A stretch of 57,703 bases of DNA from Thiodiazotropha sp037384445 (GTDB lineage Bacteria > Pseudomonadota > Gammaproteobacteria > Chromatiales > Chromatiaceae), in the NCBI GenBank assembly GCA_037384445.1, contig JARRNY010000070.1, positions 1 to 57,703 on the forward strand, written 5' to 3'. The notes below the pieces were generated by a model that searched no databases, had not been told where the DNA came from, and saw only the letters and a list, made by a program, of their open reading frames with translations. Positions within the stretch are counted from its first letter, which is position 1; every line of letters begins with the position of its first letter. Made by a program: the position numbers and the translations under genes. This document shows positions 16,211-23,812 of the stretch, piece by piece.

Positions 16211-17176
16211 TCAGTCGCCGAGCGCACCGCCGCAGCTGCTACCCTGCCCTGCCGTGCAGCCAAAGCAGTGTTCGGCCACCCGAACGGAAGCACCCTTCAG
16301 ATCCGCATTCAGCAGATCCCGCAGATGGGGGCGTGGTCGCTCTGCATGGGCCAGCGGCAGCTTCAACATCTGATTGAAGTCGCAATCGTAGAGATAGCCC
16401 TGCCAATCGACACTGACCAGTTGACGACACATCACGCCATCGAGGTTTGCATCCTGATGCGCATCCTTCAGCAGTTGCAGATAGGATTCGAACTTCCCTT
16501 TGGAATAGAGCAGACTGCCGAAGCGTTTGATCGGCATATTGGTAATGGTGAAGAGCTGGTTGAAACTGATGCCGTAGCGATCACCCAGCTGACGTTTGTA
16601 CTCTGCCTCCAGCGGTTCTTGTGCGGGTGGCAATGAGGGACCGAGTGGATTGTAGACCAGGTTGAGTTGAAGGGAGGAGCCATCGGCCGCGTAGCCGAGT
16701 GCATTGAGTTTCTGCAGGGCCTCGATACTGGTCAGATAGGTCCCCTTACCACGCTGGCCATCCACATTCTCCTCCAGATAGCAGGGAAGCGAAGCGACAA
16801 TCTCCACCCCGTTTGCCGCCAGAAACTCTGCCAAATCCTCCTGTCCCGGCTCCATCAACACGGTGAGATTACAGCGATCGATGATGTGAACCCCCATCGC
16901 CACAGCCGCCTCAACCAGATAGCGGAAATGGGGATTGAGTTCCGGTGCACCGCCTGTCAGATCCAGGGTCTTGAGCTGCTGGCGACGCAGACAGTCGAGC
17001 ACCAGCTCAATCGTCTCCCGGTCCATCTGTTCTGTGCGCTTGGGACCCGCGTTGACGTGGCAATGGAGACACGAAAGATTACACAGATAACCGAGATTGA
17101 CCTGCAGGGTCTGCAGTTTCTCGCGCACGACAGGGGGAAAGGCGGAGGGTTGCAGCAAATGGGCGGTATCGATCAT
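16211..17176 (-). CDS. arsS: Arsenosugar biosynthesis radical SAM protein ArsS-like
   Basis: 321 residues. The radical SAM cluster motif CNLSCLHC is near residue 33, followed by the glycine motif DLTGGAPELNPHFR. The C-terminus carries the Cys-rich family region (YDCDFNQMLKLPL, then EHCFGCTAGQGSSCGG), expected to hold auxiliary iron-sulfur ligands. The family (TIGR04167) joins the adenosyl moiety to methylated arsenic in arsenosugar synthesis, normally with ArsM, which is not in this window. It is 2 bases upstream of the broken TIGR04283 gene, so the two form an operon. Confidence 0.9.
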   Translation of the reverse strand: MIDTAHLLQPSAFPPVVREKLQTLQVNLGYLCNLSCLHCHVNAGPKRTEQMDRETIELVLDCLRRQQLKTLDLTGGAPELNPHFRYLVEAAVAMGVHIIDRCNLTVLMEPGQEDLAEFLAANGVEIVASLPCYLEENVDGQRGKGTYLTSIEALQKLNALGYAADGSSLQLNLVYNPLGPSLPPAQEPLEAEYKRQLGDRYGISFNQLFTITNMPIKRFGSLLYSKGKFESYLQLLKDAHQDANLDGVMCRQLVSVDWQGYLYDCDFNQMLKLPLAHAERPRPHLRDLLNADLKGASVRVAEHCFGCTAGQGSSCGGALGD

Positions 17177-17197
17177 GGGGACTCGCTTTTAGTTGAA

Positions 17198-17217
17198 CCT
17201 GAATCCGTGGGTTCAGG
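17198..17217. repeat. Solo palindrome matching the R1/R2 arm
   Basis: CCTGAATCCGTGGGTTCAGG: 6-bp perfect arms around TCCGTGGG. The same core forms the left edge of R1 (15428) and R2 (17456). A wider pairing TTGAACC...GGTT is also possible. It lies 21 bases upstream of the arsS start. It could be an end left by excision of an element, or an independent hairpin. Confidence 0.7.
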
Positions 17218-17220
17218 TTA

Positions 17221-17455
17221 AAGTTCAATGATAGCGCTTGGATGTCCTGTCTATCTCGCTCTGTCTATCTCGCACGTGTATCTACCACGCTGGAAGGCTA
17301 AACCACCCCCCTGGACGACGTCTATGGCTGTTGCTGACACCCAGCTTCAAGGGCTTAGACGCCGATCACCTGCAATTGCTTACAAAAAAATCGCGCAGGC
17401 ACCGCACAGGAATGCCAACCCTAAATCTATGGTTTGGTTAGTAATAATCTTAAAC
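17221..17455. other. Intergenic stretch without recognisable gene
   Basis: Between the solo palindrome and R2. It contains a short direct repeat (CTGTCTATCTCG at 17247 and 17261) and open frames of up to about 87 codons, but none has a ribosome binding site or protein-like composition. No promoter or structured RNA was recognised. The whole gap from arsS to the 17685 gene is about 500 bases and is mainly repeat-derived. Confidence 0.5.
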
Positions 17456-17600
17456 CTGAATCCGTGGGTTCATGGCGAGCGCAGAGTTTAAGATATGGGT
17501 TTCCCAGTGGAATCAAAAAATCTTAGCTTCACCCATAGGTTAAGCGGGTATTTTTTGAACCGCTGGGGAATCAATAGCTTGCGCTATGTGCCGTCATGAA
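17456..17600. mobile_element. MITE-like palindromic element, copy R2
   Basis: Direct-repeat partner of R1 (15428-15571), about 96% identical over 144 bases, in the same orientation. The left edge is CCTGAATCCGTGGGTTCATG and the right edge is GTGCCGTCATGAACCCCATG. The two copies flank arsS and the TIGR04283 gene, giving a composite-like layout of about 2.2 kb. No transposase is present. Confidence 0.85.
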
Positions 17601-17684
17601 CCCCATGAATCTGCAATCGAACTGTTGCGTATTGTTTAATATTTACTAATATTCTTATCAAAGAACCGTTTACCGGAGATCATC

Positions 17685-17933
17685 ATGTTACCCATACTGT
17701 TAGGCCTGATCCTGGCAATGTTTTTCGGTCTGATGTCCTTTATGGTCTATGGGCTCGAAGGTTTGACCCAATACGCCTGGATCGACACCATCTTCTGGTC
17801 ATTAATCATAACTGGCGCCAGCATCACACTGATCAACGAAGTCGGCCAATGCATCGCCTGCCGCCTCCACAACCGGCTCAAACTGAACTGGTTCGAGTCA
17901 TTCTGCACCGAAGCTCCCTGCACTAAAATCTAA
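17685..17933 (+). CDS. Small two-pass membrane protein, unknown
   Basis: 82 residues. Two hydrophobic segments are clear: about residues 2-23 (LPILLGLILAMFFGLMSFMV) and 30-50 (IDTIFWSLIITGASITLINE). They are followed by a short, Cys-containing, mildly basic tail (CIACRLHNRLKLNWFESFC). CCGGAGATCATC before the ATG gives a good ribosome binding site, which is the main reason for believing it. No family recognised. It stands alone between R2 and the tRNA gene. A weak hairpin (AGCCGC...GCGGCT, 17961-17982) follows. Confidence 0.6.
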   Translation: MLPILLGLILAMFFGLMSFMVYGLEGLTQYAWIDTIFWSLIITGASITLINEVGQCIACRLHNRLKLNWFESFCTEAPCTKI

Positions 17934-18016
17934 CCCCAGCCTTCCAGCCGCCTCGCTCAGAGCCGCCTGGTTCACAGCGGCTTAATGCATGACTGTGTCC
18001 TCCGGGGCTCGGCTGT

Positions 18017-18022
18017 TATAAT
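18017..18022 (+). promoter_or_regulatory. -10 box of the tRNA-Arg promoter
   Basis: A perfect TATAAT followed by a GC-rich discriminator (CGCCGCCC), 12 bases before the mature tRNA 5' end. A -35 near 17990-17999 is weak. GC-rich discriminators are typical of stringently controlled stable-RNA promoters. Confidence 0.75.
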
Positions 18023-18033
18023 CGCCGCCCATT

Positions 18034-18110
18034 GCCCTCGTAGCTCAGCAGGATAGAGCAATCGCCTCCTAAGCGATAGGTCACAGGTTCGACTCCTGTC
18101 GAGGGCACCA
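18034..18110 (+). tRNA. tRNA-Arg (anticodon CCT)
   Basis: 77 bases including an encoded CCA. The acceptor GCCCTCG pairs with CGAGGGC, the D stem GCTC with GAGC, the anticodon stem ATCGC with GCGAT around CTCCTAA (anticodon CCT, reads AGG), and the T arm ACAGG-TTCGACT-CCTGT. All arms are intact. tRNA genes are common integration sites, but no integrase or repeated 3' end is visible here. Confidence 0.97.
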
Positions 18111-18132
18111 ACACAATAGGGAGGTCATCTGG

Positions 18133-18618
18133 TTGCCCATCATTGATCACCTCAAGACCCGCCATGGGACCCTGATCAGCGCACTGCTGTTGCTGGGTTG
18201 CCTGATGCTGGCCCTGAGGGCTACGGCGGCCACCCTCTCCGGACGTGTGATCACTGTCCCCGACGCTAACCGTATTCTTATCCTGACCACGGATGGACGC
18301 CGTCTGCCCGTGGCCCTGGTCGGCTTGGCCTCGCCACCTGCCGTCAATAAGGATTGGCGCAAGATCGGCAAACGCCATCTACAGATGTTGCTGGCTGGCC
18401 GCACTGTCACAGTCGATTTCAAAACGCGTAGTAAACAGGGTGTTATACTCGGTGAAGTTCTCCATGGCGGTGCCGATGTCGGTTTGCGACTGCTGCGTTC
18501 CGGACTGGCGGTAATAGACGCAAAGTCGCCTCCGCCCGCCAACCTGCAAAGCCAATATCTGAAAGCGGCCGAGGAAGCGCGCCGACGCAGGATGGGGTTT
18601 TGGCAAACCATCCGCTGA
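18133..18618 (+). CDS. Exported staphylococcal-nuclease-like (SNase fold) protein lacking catalytic residues
   Basis: 161 residues. An N-terminal membrane segment or signal (about residues 13-33) is followed by one SNase-type OB-fold domain. The order of elements follows thermonuclease: LSGRVITVPDANRILILTTD, then LPVALVGLASPPA, then LLAGRTVTVDFKTRSKQG, then LRSGLAVIDAK and a closing RRRRMGFW. By alignment from memory, Arg35, Glu43 and Arg87 of thermonuclease fall on non-catalytic residues here (VALVGLASPP, KQGVILG). Nuclease activity is therefore doubtful and a binding role more likely. The start is TTG with GGGAGG 9 bases upstream. Confidence 0.72.
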   Translation: MPIIDHLKTRHGTLISALLLLGCLMLALRATAATLSGRVITVPDANRILILTTDGRRLPVALVGLASPPAVNKDWRKIGKRHLQMLLAGRTVTVDFKTRSKQGVILGEVLHGGADVGLRLLRSGLAVIDAKSPPPANLQSQYLKAAEEARRRRMGFWQTIR

Positions 18619-18650
18619 TCAACCTTATTCTTTGCTGAGGGAGTCATCCC

Positions 18651-18926
18651 ATGAGTAAAAAATCCGAAAAGAAGAAACTAGAGAAGAACGACAAAAAGCT
18701 GAAAAAAGAGGCGAAAAAGGGGAACAAAGGCAAACGAAAAACTGCCTCTATCTCCACCGACATCACTCATCAACAACGCCTTGAGATGATCGCCACTGCC
18801 GCCTACTACATTGCCGAGCGTCACGGTTTCACTCCAGGGGAATCGAAAAAGGACTGGCGGGCAGCCGAAAAGGAGATCGATAAGCTATTAAAAAAGGACA
18901 GGAAGAAAGGGAAGAAGAAAGACTGA
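18651..18926 (+). CDS. Lysine-rich DUF2934 domain protein
   Basis: 91 residues. The first 30 residues are strongly lysine-rich (KKLEKNDKKLKKEAKKG). Residues about 40-78 match the DUF2934 pattern (EMIATAAYYIAERHGFTPGE followed by DWRAAEKEI), and the tail is again basic (KKDRKKGKKKD). GAGGGAG precedes the ATG. The function is unknown; the charge suggests nucleic-acid or ribosome contact (inference). It lies 32 bases after the SNase-like gene and may share its transcript. Confidence 0.75.
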   Translation: MSKKSEKKKLEKNDKKLKKEAKKGNKGKRKTASISTDITHQQRLEMIATAAYYIAERHGFTPGESKKDWRAAEKEIDKLLKKDRKKGKKKD

Positions 18927-18948
18927 GAGCCGGTAGCGGCCCGCAACC

Positions 18949-19173
18949 TCAGTCGCGATTTTCTTTCACGTCCTTCTTCTTGAGACGTCTGAGATTGTCC
19001 CCCAGCGCCTCTTCCAAAGCCTTGTAGACTTTGAGTTGTGCGGCCTGATAGCGGGTATGGGGTTCGCCAACCAGTTCCAACCGGGCGCCAAAATAGGCCA
19101 CATCCGCCTCCAGCGAGATGGGGTTCAGATTGACTCTGAGTCGACTGCTATCTTCTTCGGGCAAAGCCTTCAT
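18949..19173 (-). CDS. Small hypothetical protein
   Basis: 74 residues from the ATG at 19173; the frame is open to 19221. The sequence alternates strand-like and helical parts (RLRVNLNPISLEADVAYFGA, then RYQAAQLKVYKALEEALGDN) and ends in a basic tail. No family recognised. It is convergent with the DUF2934 gene and divergent from sucA. The composition looks coding, but there is little else to support it. Confidence 0.5.
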   Translation of the reverse strand: MKALPEEDSSRLRVNLNPISLEADVAYFGARLELVGEPHTRYQAAQLKVYKALEEALGDNLRRLKKKDVKENRD

Positions 19174-19435
19174 CCTTAGTGACCATCCAGGGCTGGATCG
19201 GCGCTCCTGTCTGATACGCACTCATTGCGCTCTCAGACGGCCGATACTACCACGAATAGCGGGATCGGCATGCCTAAAACCTCAATCGCAAGCGGGGCAC
19301 TATTTGGTGGGTTTTAATGACTGGCCCCTTACATTGAACCCGCTTGACGCCTAGAGTTTATCAAAATGGCTGGCATAATTTTGCTGTCTGGGTATCGGCC
19401 TATGAAGGTTAGAATTTTACCATCATTTAATTTTG

Positions 19436-19464
19436 TTGATACCTGCACAAAAATAAGTTATTAA
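19436..19464 (+). promoter_or_regulatory. Sigma70-type promoter candidate for sucAB
   Basis: TTGATA, 17 bases, TATTAA. The predicted start is near 19471, 30 bases before the sucA ATG. The 19222-19500 gap otherwise shows only AT-rich sequence and no clear operator. Confidence 0.55.
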
Positions 19465-19500
19465 ACAACCCCACAACCCAAACTCGACCCAAAGAGAGAA

Positions 19501-22356
19501 ATGACCACCATACTGGATGCGCTTAGATCCACCACCGCCTTCTCCGGCGGCAATGCCACCTTTGTTGAAGACCTCTACGAAAGCTATCTGAAAGATCCGG
19601 AGAGTATTCCGGAAGACTGGCGAAAGCAGTTCGACCAACTTCCCCGAGGGGAACGCGCCGACACCCCCCACGAGCCGATCCGTCAGCGCTTTCTGCATCT
19701 GGTCAAGGAGAAATCGACCACCACACTGCCCCAGGAGGCCCTCTCTCCTGCCGCTGCCGAACAGCAGGCTTCCGTCCTCCGCTTTATCAACGGCTATCGT
19801 ATGCGGGGACATCAGAAGGCCGACCTGGATCCGCTGCACCTGCGAGAGACAGTGCATGTAGACGATCTCGACCTGGCCTATCACAATCTGGACCACATCG
19901 ACCCGGAATCGATTTTCAATACCGGTTCGCTGTTCGCGCCCGAGCGCATGAAGCTGCGCGACATCATCGAGCTGCTTGAGAAGAGCTACTGCGGCAGCAT
20001 CGGTACCGAATACGCCCATATCACCGACACCCGGCAGAAGCGTTGGATTCAGGAGCGCATCGAACAGCGCCACCTGCTGCAGAGTTTCAGCGTCGAGGAG
20101 AAGAAGTGGCTGCTGACCCTGCTGACCGCTGCTGAAGGTATCGAAAAATACCTGCACACCAAGTATGTCGGCCAGAAACGCTTCTCCCTGGAAGGCGGCG
20201 AGATGCTGATCCCGCTCCTCGACGAGCTGATCCAGCACGGCGGTGGCAACGGCGTCAACGAGGTCGTCATCGGCATGGCCCACCGAGGTCGTATCAATGT
20301 ACTGACCAACATTCTCGGTAAACCCCCGCAGGAGATCTTCGATGAGTTCGAAGGCCGGGTCGAGGTCAATCCCCAGCGTCTGTCAGGCGACGTTAAGTAC
20401 CATATGGGCTTCTCCACCGACATCGATACCCCCGGCGGTATCGTGCACATTGCCCTCGGGTTCAACCCCTCCCATCTGGAGATCATCAACCCGGTGATCG
20501 AAGGTTCGGTGCGCGCACGCCAACGGCGCCGGGGCGATCACGACGGCTCCAAGGTGCTGCCGATTCTGATCCACGGTGACTCCGCCTTCGCTGGCCAGGG
20601 TGTGGTGATGGAGACCTTGAATCTCTCCCAGACCCGCGGCTACTCCACCGGCGGCACGGTTCACGTCATCATCAACAACCAGATCGGCTTCACCACCAGC
20701 AATCCACTCGACACGCGGTCCACCTACTACTGCACCGATGTAGCGAAGATGGTCCAGGCGCCGATCTTCCACGTCAACGGCGACGATCCGGAAGCGGTGA
20801 TTTTCGTCACCCGACTGGCCCTCGATTTCCGCATGCGCTTTCGCAAAGATGTCATCATCGACATGATCTGCTACCGCCGACACGGTCACAACGAGGCGGA
20901 CGAGCCAGCAGTGACCCAACCTCAGATGTACCGCAAGATCCGCACCCATCCAACGGTGCAGACCCTGTATGGTGAAAAACTGGTCCAGGAGGGGGTGATC
21001 AATCCGCAGATCGCCCGCGACTTGATCGATAACTACCGCAGCTCTCTGGAAGAGGGCATTCTTGAGGCGCGACCGGTGATCTGCGCCCTGCGACACCCCT
21101 ATGCGGTGCGCTGGAACCGTTACAACGGCATCGAATGGGACGAACCCTGCGATACCCGCCTCGACCATGAAACCTTTGATCGACTGGCCCAGCAACTGCT
21201 GCATGTTCCTACCGGTTTCGAACTCCATCCCCGGGTGTCGAAGATCTGGAAGGAGCGCAAGCGCATGGCCAGCGGGGACCAGTTGATCGACTGGGGCTTT
21301 GCCGAGAATATGGCCTACGCCTCCCTGCTCACCAGTGGCGTACCGATCCGCCTTTCCGGCCAGGACTCCGGACGCGGCACCTTCTTTCATCGCCACGCGG
21401 TACTGCACGACCAAGAGAGCGGCGACGCCCTGATCCCTCTGCAGCACCTGAGCAATGACCAGGCCGACTTCCTGGTCATCGACTCCCTGCTGTCAGAAGA
21501 GGCGGTGCTGGGTTACGAGTATGGCTACGCCACCGCCGAGCCTGACTCCCTGACCATCTGGGAGGCCCAGTTCGGTGATTTCGCCAACGGCGCCCAGGTT
21601 GTCATCGACCAGTTCATCAGCTCCGGCGGCGAGAAGTGGGGCCTGCTCTGCGGCCTGGTGATGCTGCTGCCGCACGGTTACGAAGGCCAGGGCGCCGAAC
21701 ACTCCTCGGCCCGCCCGGAACGTTTCCTGCGTCTCTGCGCCAACCACAACATGCAGGTCTGCAACCCCACCACCCCGGCGCAGATCTACCACCTGCTGAG
21801 ACGGCAGATGATCCGCCCCTACCGCCATCCGCTGGTTGTGATGTCGCCGAAGAGCCTGCTGCGCCACCGACTCGCCACCTCGACCAAGAACGCCCTGATC
21901 GACGGCGAGTTCCAGAACGTGATCGATGAGATCGACGAGATCGATCCGAAGAAGGTCAAGCGGGTGGTGATGTGCTCCGGCAAAGTCTACTACGACCTGC
22001 TCGAGACGCGTCGCTCACGCAGCCTGGAGGATGTGGCCATTATCCGCATCGAGCAGCTCTACCCCTTCCCACAGAAGGCCTTTGACAAGGTTATCCGGCG
22101 CTACAAGAATGCGAAGATGTATATCTGGTGCCAGGAAGAGCCGCAAAATCAGGGTGCCTGGGATCAGATCAAGCACCGTTTCTATCCGCTGACCGCCAAA
22201 GGCAAGCCGCTGCACTATGTGGGTCGCGCCACCGCCGCCGCCCCTGCGGTCGGCTATCGTACAGTCCACGTCTCACAACAGGAGAATCTGGTCGATGAGG
22301 CGCTTAGCGGACGCATCAACCCACGCATGAACTACAGGAATCAGGCAAATCAATGA
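19501..22356 (+). CDS. sucA: 2-oxoglutarate dehydrogenase E1 component
   Basis: 951 residues, the normal length. The thiamine-diphosphate-dependent E1 decarboxylates 2-oxoglutarate and passes the succinyl group to SucB. The N-terminal segment (FVEDLYESYLKDPESIPEDW) is family-specific. The catalytic core has EVVIGMAHRGRINVLTNILG, the diphosphate motif GDSAFAGQGVV ending with NNQIGFTT, and CYRRHGHNEADEPAVTQP. The C-terminal half has the transketolase-like SGQDSGRGTFFHRHAV. AGAGAG precedes the ATG. sucB overlaps its end by 4 bases. An intact TCA-cycle enzyme argues for heterotrophic capacity. Confidence 0.98.
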   Translation: MTTILDALRSTTAFSGGNATFVEDLYESYLKDPESIPEDWRKQFDQLPRGERADTPHEPIRQRFLHLVKEKSTTTLPQEALSPAAAEQQASVLRFINGYRMRGHQKADLDPLHLRETVHVDDLDLAYHNLDHIDPESIFNTGSLFAPERMKLRDIIELLEKSYCGSIGTEYAHITDTRQKRWIQERIEQRHLLQSFSVEEKKWLLTLLTAAEGIEKYLHTKYVGQKRFSLEGGEMLIPLLDELIQHGGGNGVNEVVIGMAHRGRINVLTNILGKPPQEIFDEFEGRVEVNPQRLSGDVKYHMGFSTDIDTPGGIVHIALGFNPSHLEIINPVIEGSVRARQRRRGDHDGSKVLPILIHGDSAFAGQGVVMETLNLSQTRGYSTGGTVHVIINNQIGFTTSNPLDTRSTYYCTDVAKMVQAPIFHVNGDDPEAVIFVTRLALDFRMRFRKDVIIDMICYRRHGHNEADEPAVTQPQMYRKIRTHPTVQTLYGEKLVQEGVINPQIARDLIDNYRSSLEEGILEARPVICALRHPYAVRWNRYNGIEWDEPCDTRLDHETFDRLAQQLLHVPTGFELHPRVSKIWKERKRMASGDQLIDWGFAENMAYASLLTSGVPIRLSGQDSGRGTFFHRHAVLHDQESGDALIPLQHLSNDQADFLVIDSLLSEEAVLGYEYGYATAEPDSLTIWEAQFGDFANGAQVVIDQFISSGGEKWGLLCGLVMLLPHGYEGQGAEHSSARPERFLRLCANHNMQVCNPTTPAQIYHLLRRQMIRPYRHPLVVMSPKSLLRHRLATSTKNALIDGEFQNVIDEIDEIDPKKVKRVVMCSGKVYYDLLETRRSRSLEDVAIIRIEQLYPFPQKAFDKVIRRYKNAKMYIWCQEEPQNQGAWDQIKHRFYPLTAKGKPLHYVGRATAAAPAVGYRTVHVSQQENLVDEALSGRINPRMNYRNQANQ

Positions 22357-23561
22357 GCATCGAGCTACGAGTTCCCCAACTCCCCGAATCCGTCTCTGAC
22401 GCGACCATCCTCAACTGGCACAAACAGCCAGGCGAAGCGGTACAGCAGGATGAGTCCCTGGTGGACCTGGAGACCGACAAAGTCGTGCTTGAAGTACCGG
22501 CCCCTCAGGCCGGGGTACTGAAAGAGATCCGCTTCAGCGATGGCGACACCGTGCAGGCAGAGGATGTTCTCGGCATCATCGAACCCGGTGCCGTCGCGGC
22601 CGCTCCCGCTGACGCGGAGGAGGATGTCTCTCACGACGAAGTCTCCGCCCTCTCCCCCTCGGTCAGACGCCTGATCAACGAGACCGGCATCGACCCTGCC
22701 AGCATCCAGGGCAGCGGCAAGAATGGACGTATTCTCAAAGCCGATGTGGAAGCGGCGCTCGAAACACAGAAGGCGCAAACACCCGCCACGGCACCACAAA
22801 GTGCGCCCGCAATCAGCAAAGCTCCCACCGCTGCGCCAGCAACGCCGCTCTCCTCCGATGGGCGAGCCGAAGAACGGGTGCCCATGACCCGGTTACGTAA
22901 ACGGGTTGCCGAACGTCTGGTGGAGGCTCAGCAAACCGCAGCGATTCTCACCACCTTCAATGAGGTCGACCTGCAAGCCGTCTCCGACCTGCGCGTGCGC
23001 TACCGCGACGCCTTCGAAAAGCAGCACGATGTACGACTCGGCTTTATGTCCTTCTTTGTCAAAGCGGCAGTGGAGGCGCTCAAGCAATACCCGATCATCA
23101 ATGCCACCGTGGATGGAGACGACATCCTCTATCACGGCTATTTCGACATCGGCATCGCAGTCTCCTCACCCCGCGGTCTGGTGGTGCCGATCCTGCGCGA
23201 TGCGGACAAGCTCGGCTTCGCCAGCATTGAGAAGCGCATCAAGGAGTTCGGCAACAAGGCCAAAGATGGATCCCTGAGCTACGACGACCTCACCGGCGGT
23301 ACCTTCTCCATTACCAATGGCGGCGTCTTCGGCTCCATGCTCTCGACGCCTATCCTCAACCCGCCGCAGAGCGCCATCCTCGGCATGCATTCGATTCAGC
23401 AACGTCCGATGGCAGTGAAAGGCGAGATCGTGATCCGGCCCATGATGTATCTCGCCCTCTCTTACGACCACCGCATCATCGATGGGCGTGACGCAGTGCA
23501 GTTCCTGGTCACCATCAAACAGCTGCTGGAGGATCCGAGCCGTCTGTTGCTGGAGATCTGA
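22353..23561 (+). CDS. sucB: 2-oxoglutarate dehydrogenase E2 (dihydrolipoyl succinyltransferase)
   Basis: 402 residues. The lipoyl domain (about 1-75) has the lipoylated Lys in LETDKVVLEVPAPQAG. The peripheral-subunit-binding domain is SALSPSVRRLINETGIDPAS with GSGKNGRILK. The catalytic domain from about residue 175 ends with the active-site LSYDHRIIDGRDAVQFLVTI. It transfers succinyl from lipoyl to CoA. ATGA overlap with sucA. The E3 partner is not in this operon; LpdA at 51585 is a candidate, but it has its own lipoyl domain. Confidence 0.98.
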   Translation: MSIELRVPQLPESVSDATILNWHKQPGEAVQQDESLVDLETDKVVLEVPAPQAGVLKEIRFSDGDTVQAEDVLGIIEPGAVAAAPADAEEDVSHDEVSALSPSVRRLINETGIDPASIQGSGKNGRILKADVEAALETQKAQTPATAPQSAPAISKAPTAAPATPLSSDGRAEERVPMTRLRKRVAERLVEAQQTAAILTTFNEVDLQAVSDLRVRYRDAFEKQHDVRLGFMSFFVKAAVEALKQYPIINATVDGDDILYHGYFDIGIAVSSPRGLVVPILRDADKLGFASIEKRIKEFGNKAKDGSLSYDDLTGGTFSITNGGVFGSMLSTPILNPPQSAILGMHSIQQRPMAVKGEIVIRPMMYLALSYDHRIIDGRDAVQFLVTIKQLLEDPSRLLLEI

Positions 23562-23574
23562 TCAGACTATCCCA

Positions 23575-23613
23575 GCCGCACCCTAGGCGAAATTTTCTCT
23601 AGGGTGCGGCTTG
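23575..23613 (+). terminator. Terminator after sucB
   Basis: GCCGCACCCTAG pairs perfectly with CTAGGGTGCGGC across a 12-base loop, then TTGT. A 12-bp stem this close to the sucB stop is a convincing transcript end, despite the short T-run. Confidence 0.75.
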
Positions 23614-23812
23614 TCATAACGAGCCATGACGGTGCCAGGCATGCAGATTGACAACTGGGATGAAGCATCGCTTTCCGATCACTCGGTGCTAAACTATCCG
23701 TTAGCGCAACTCGCTGTTTTTTGTATAAGAACGAACTCACAACATGTAACCAATTGCATCCAGGCATGCCTTCGCCCTCAATTGCAACCAGCCGACAAAG
23801 CAGGACCCGATC

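Noticed and set aside
17228..17491. 87-codon open frame between the solo palindrome and R2
   Set aside because: No ribosome binding site, composition unlike protein, and its end runs into the repeat.
15428..17600. R1/R2 as integron attC sites
   Set aside because: No integrase, no conserved core-site pair at the edges, and the copies are nearly identical, unlike the variable attC family.
18034..18110. tRNA-Arg as an island integration site
   Set aside because: No integrase nearby and no repeat of the tRNA 3' end within the window.
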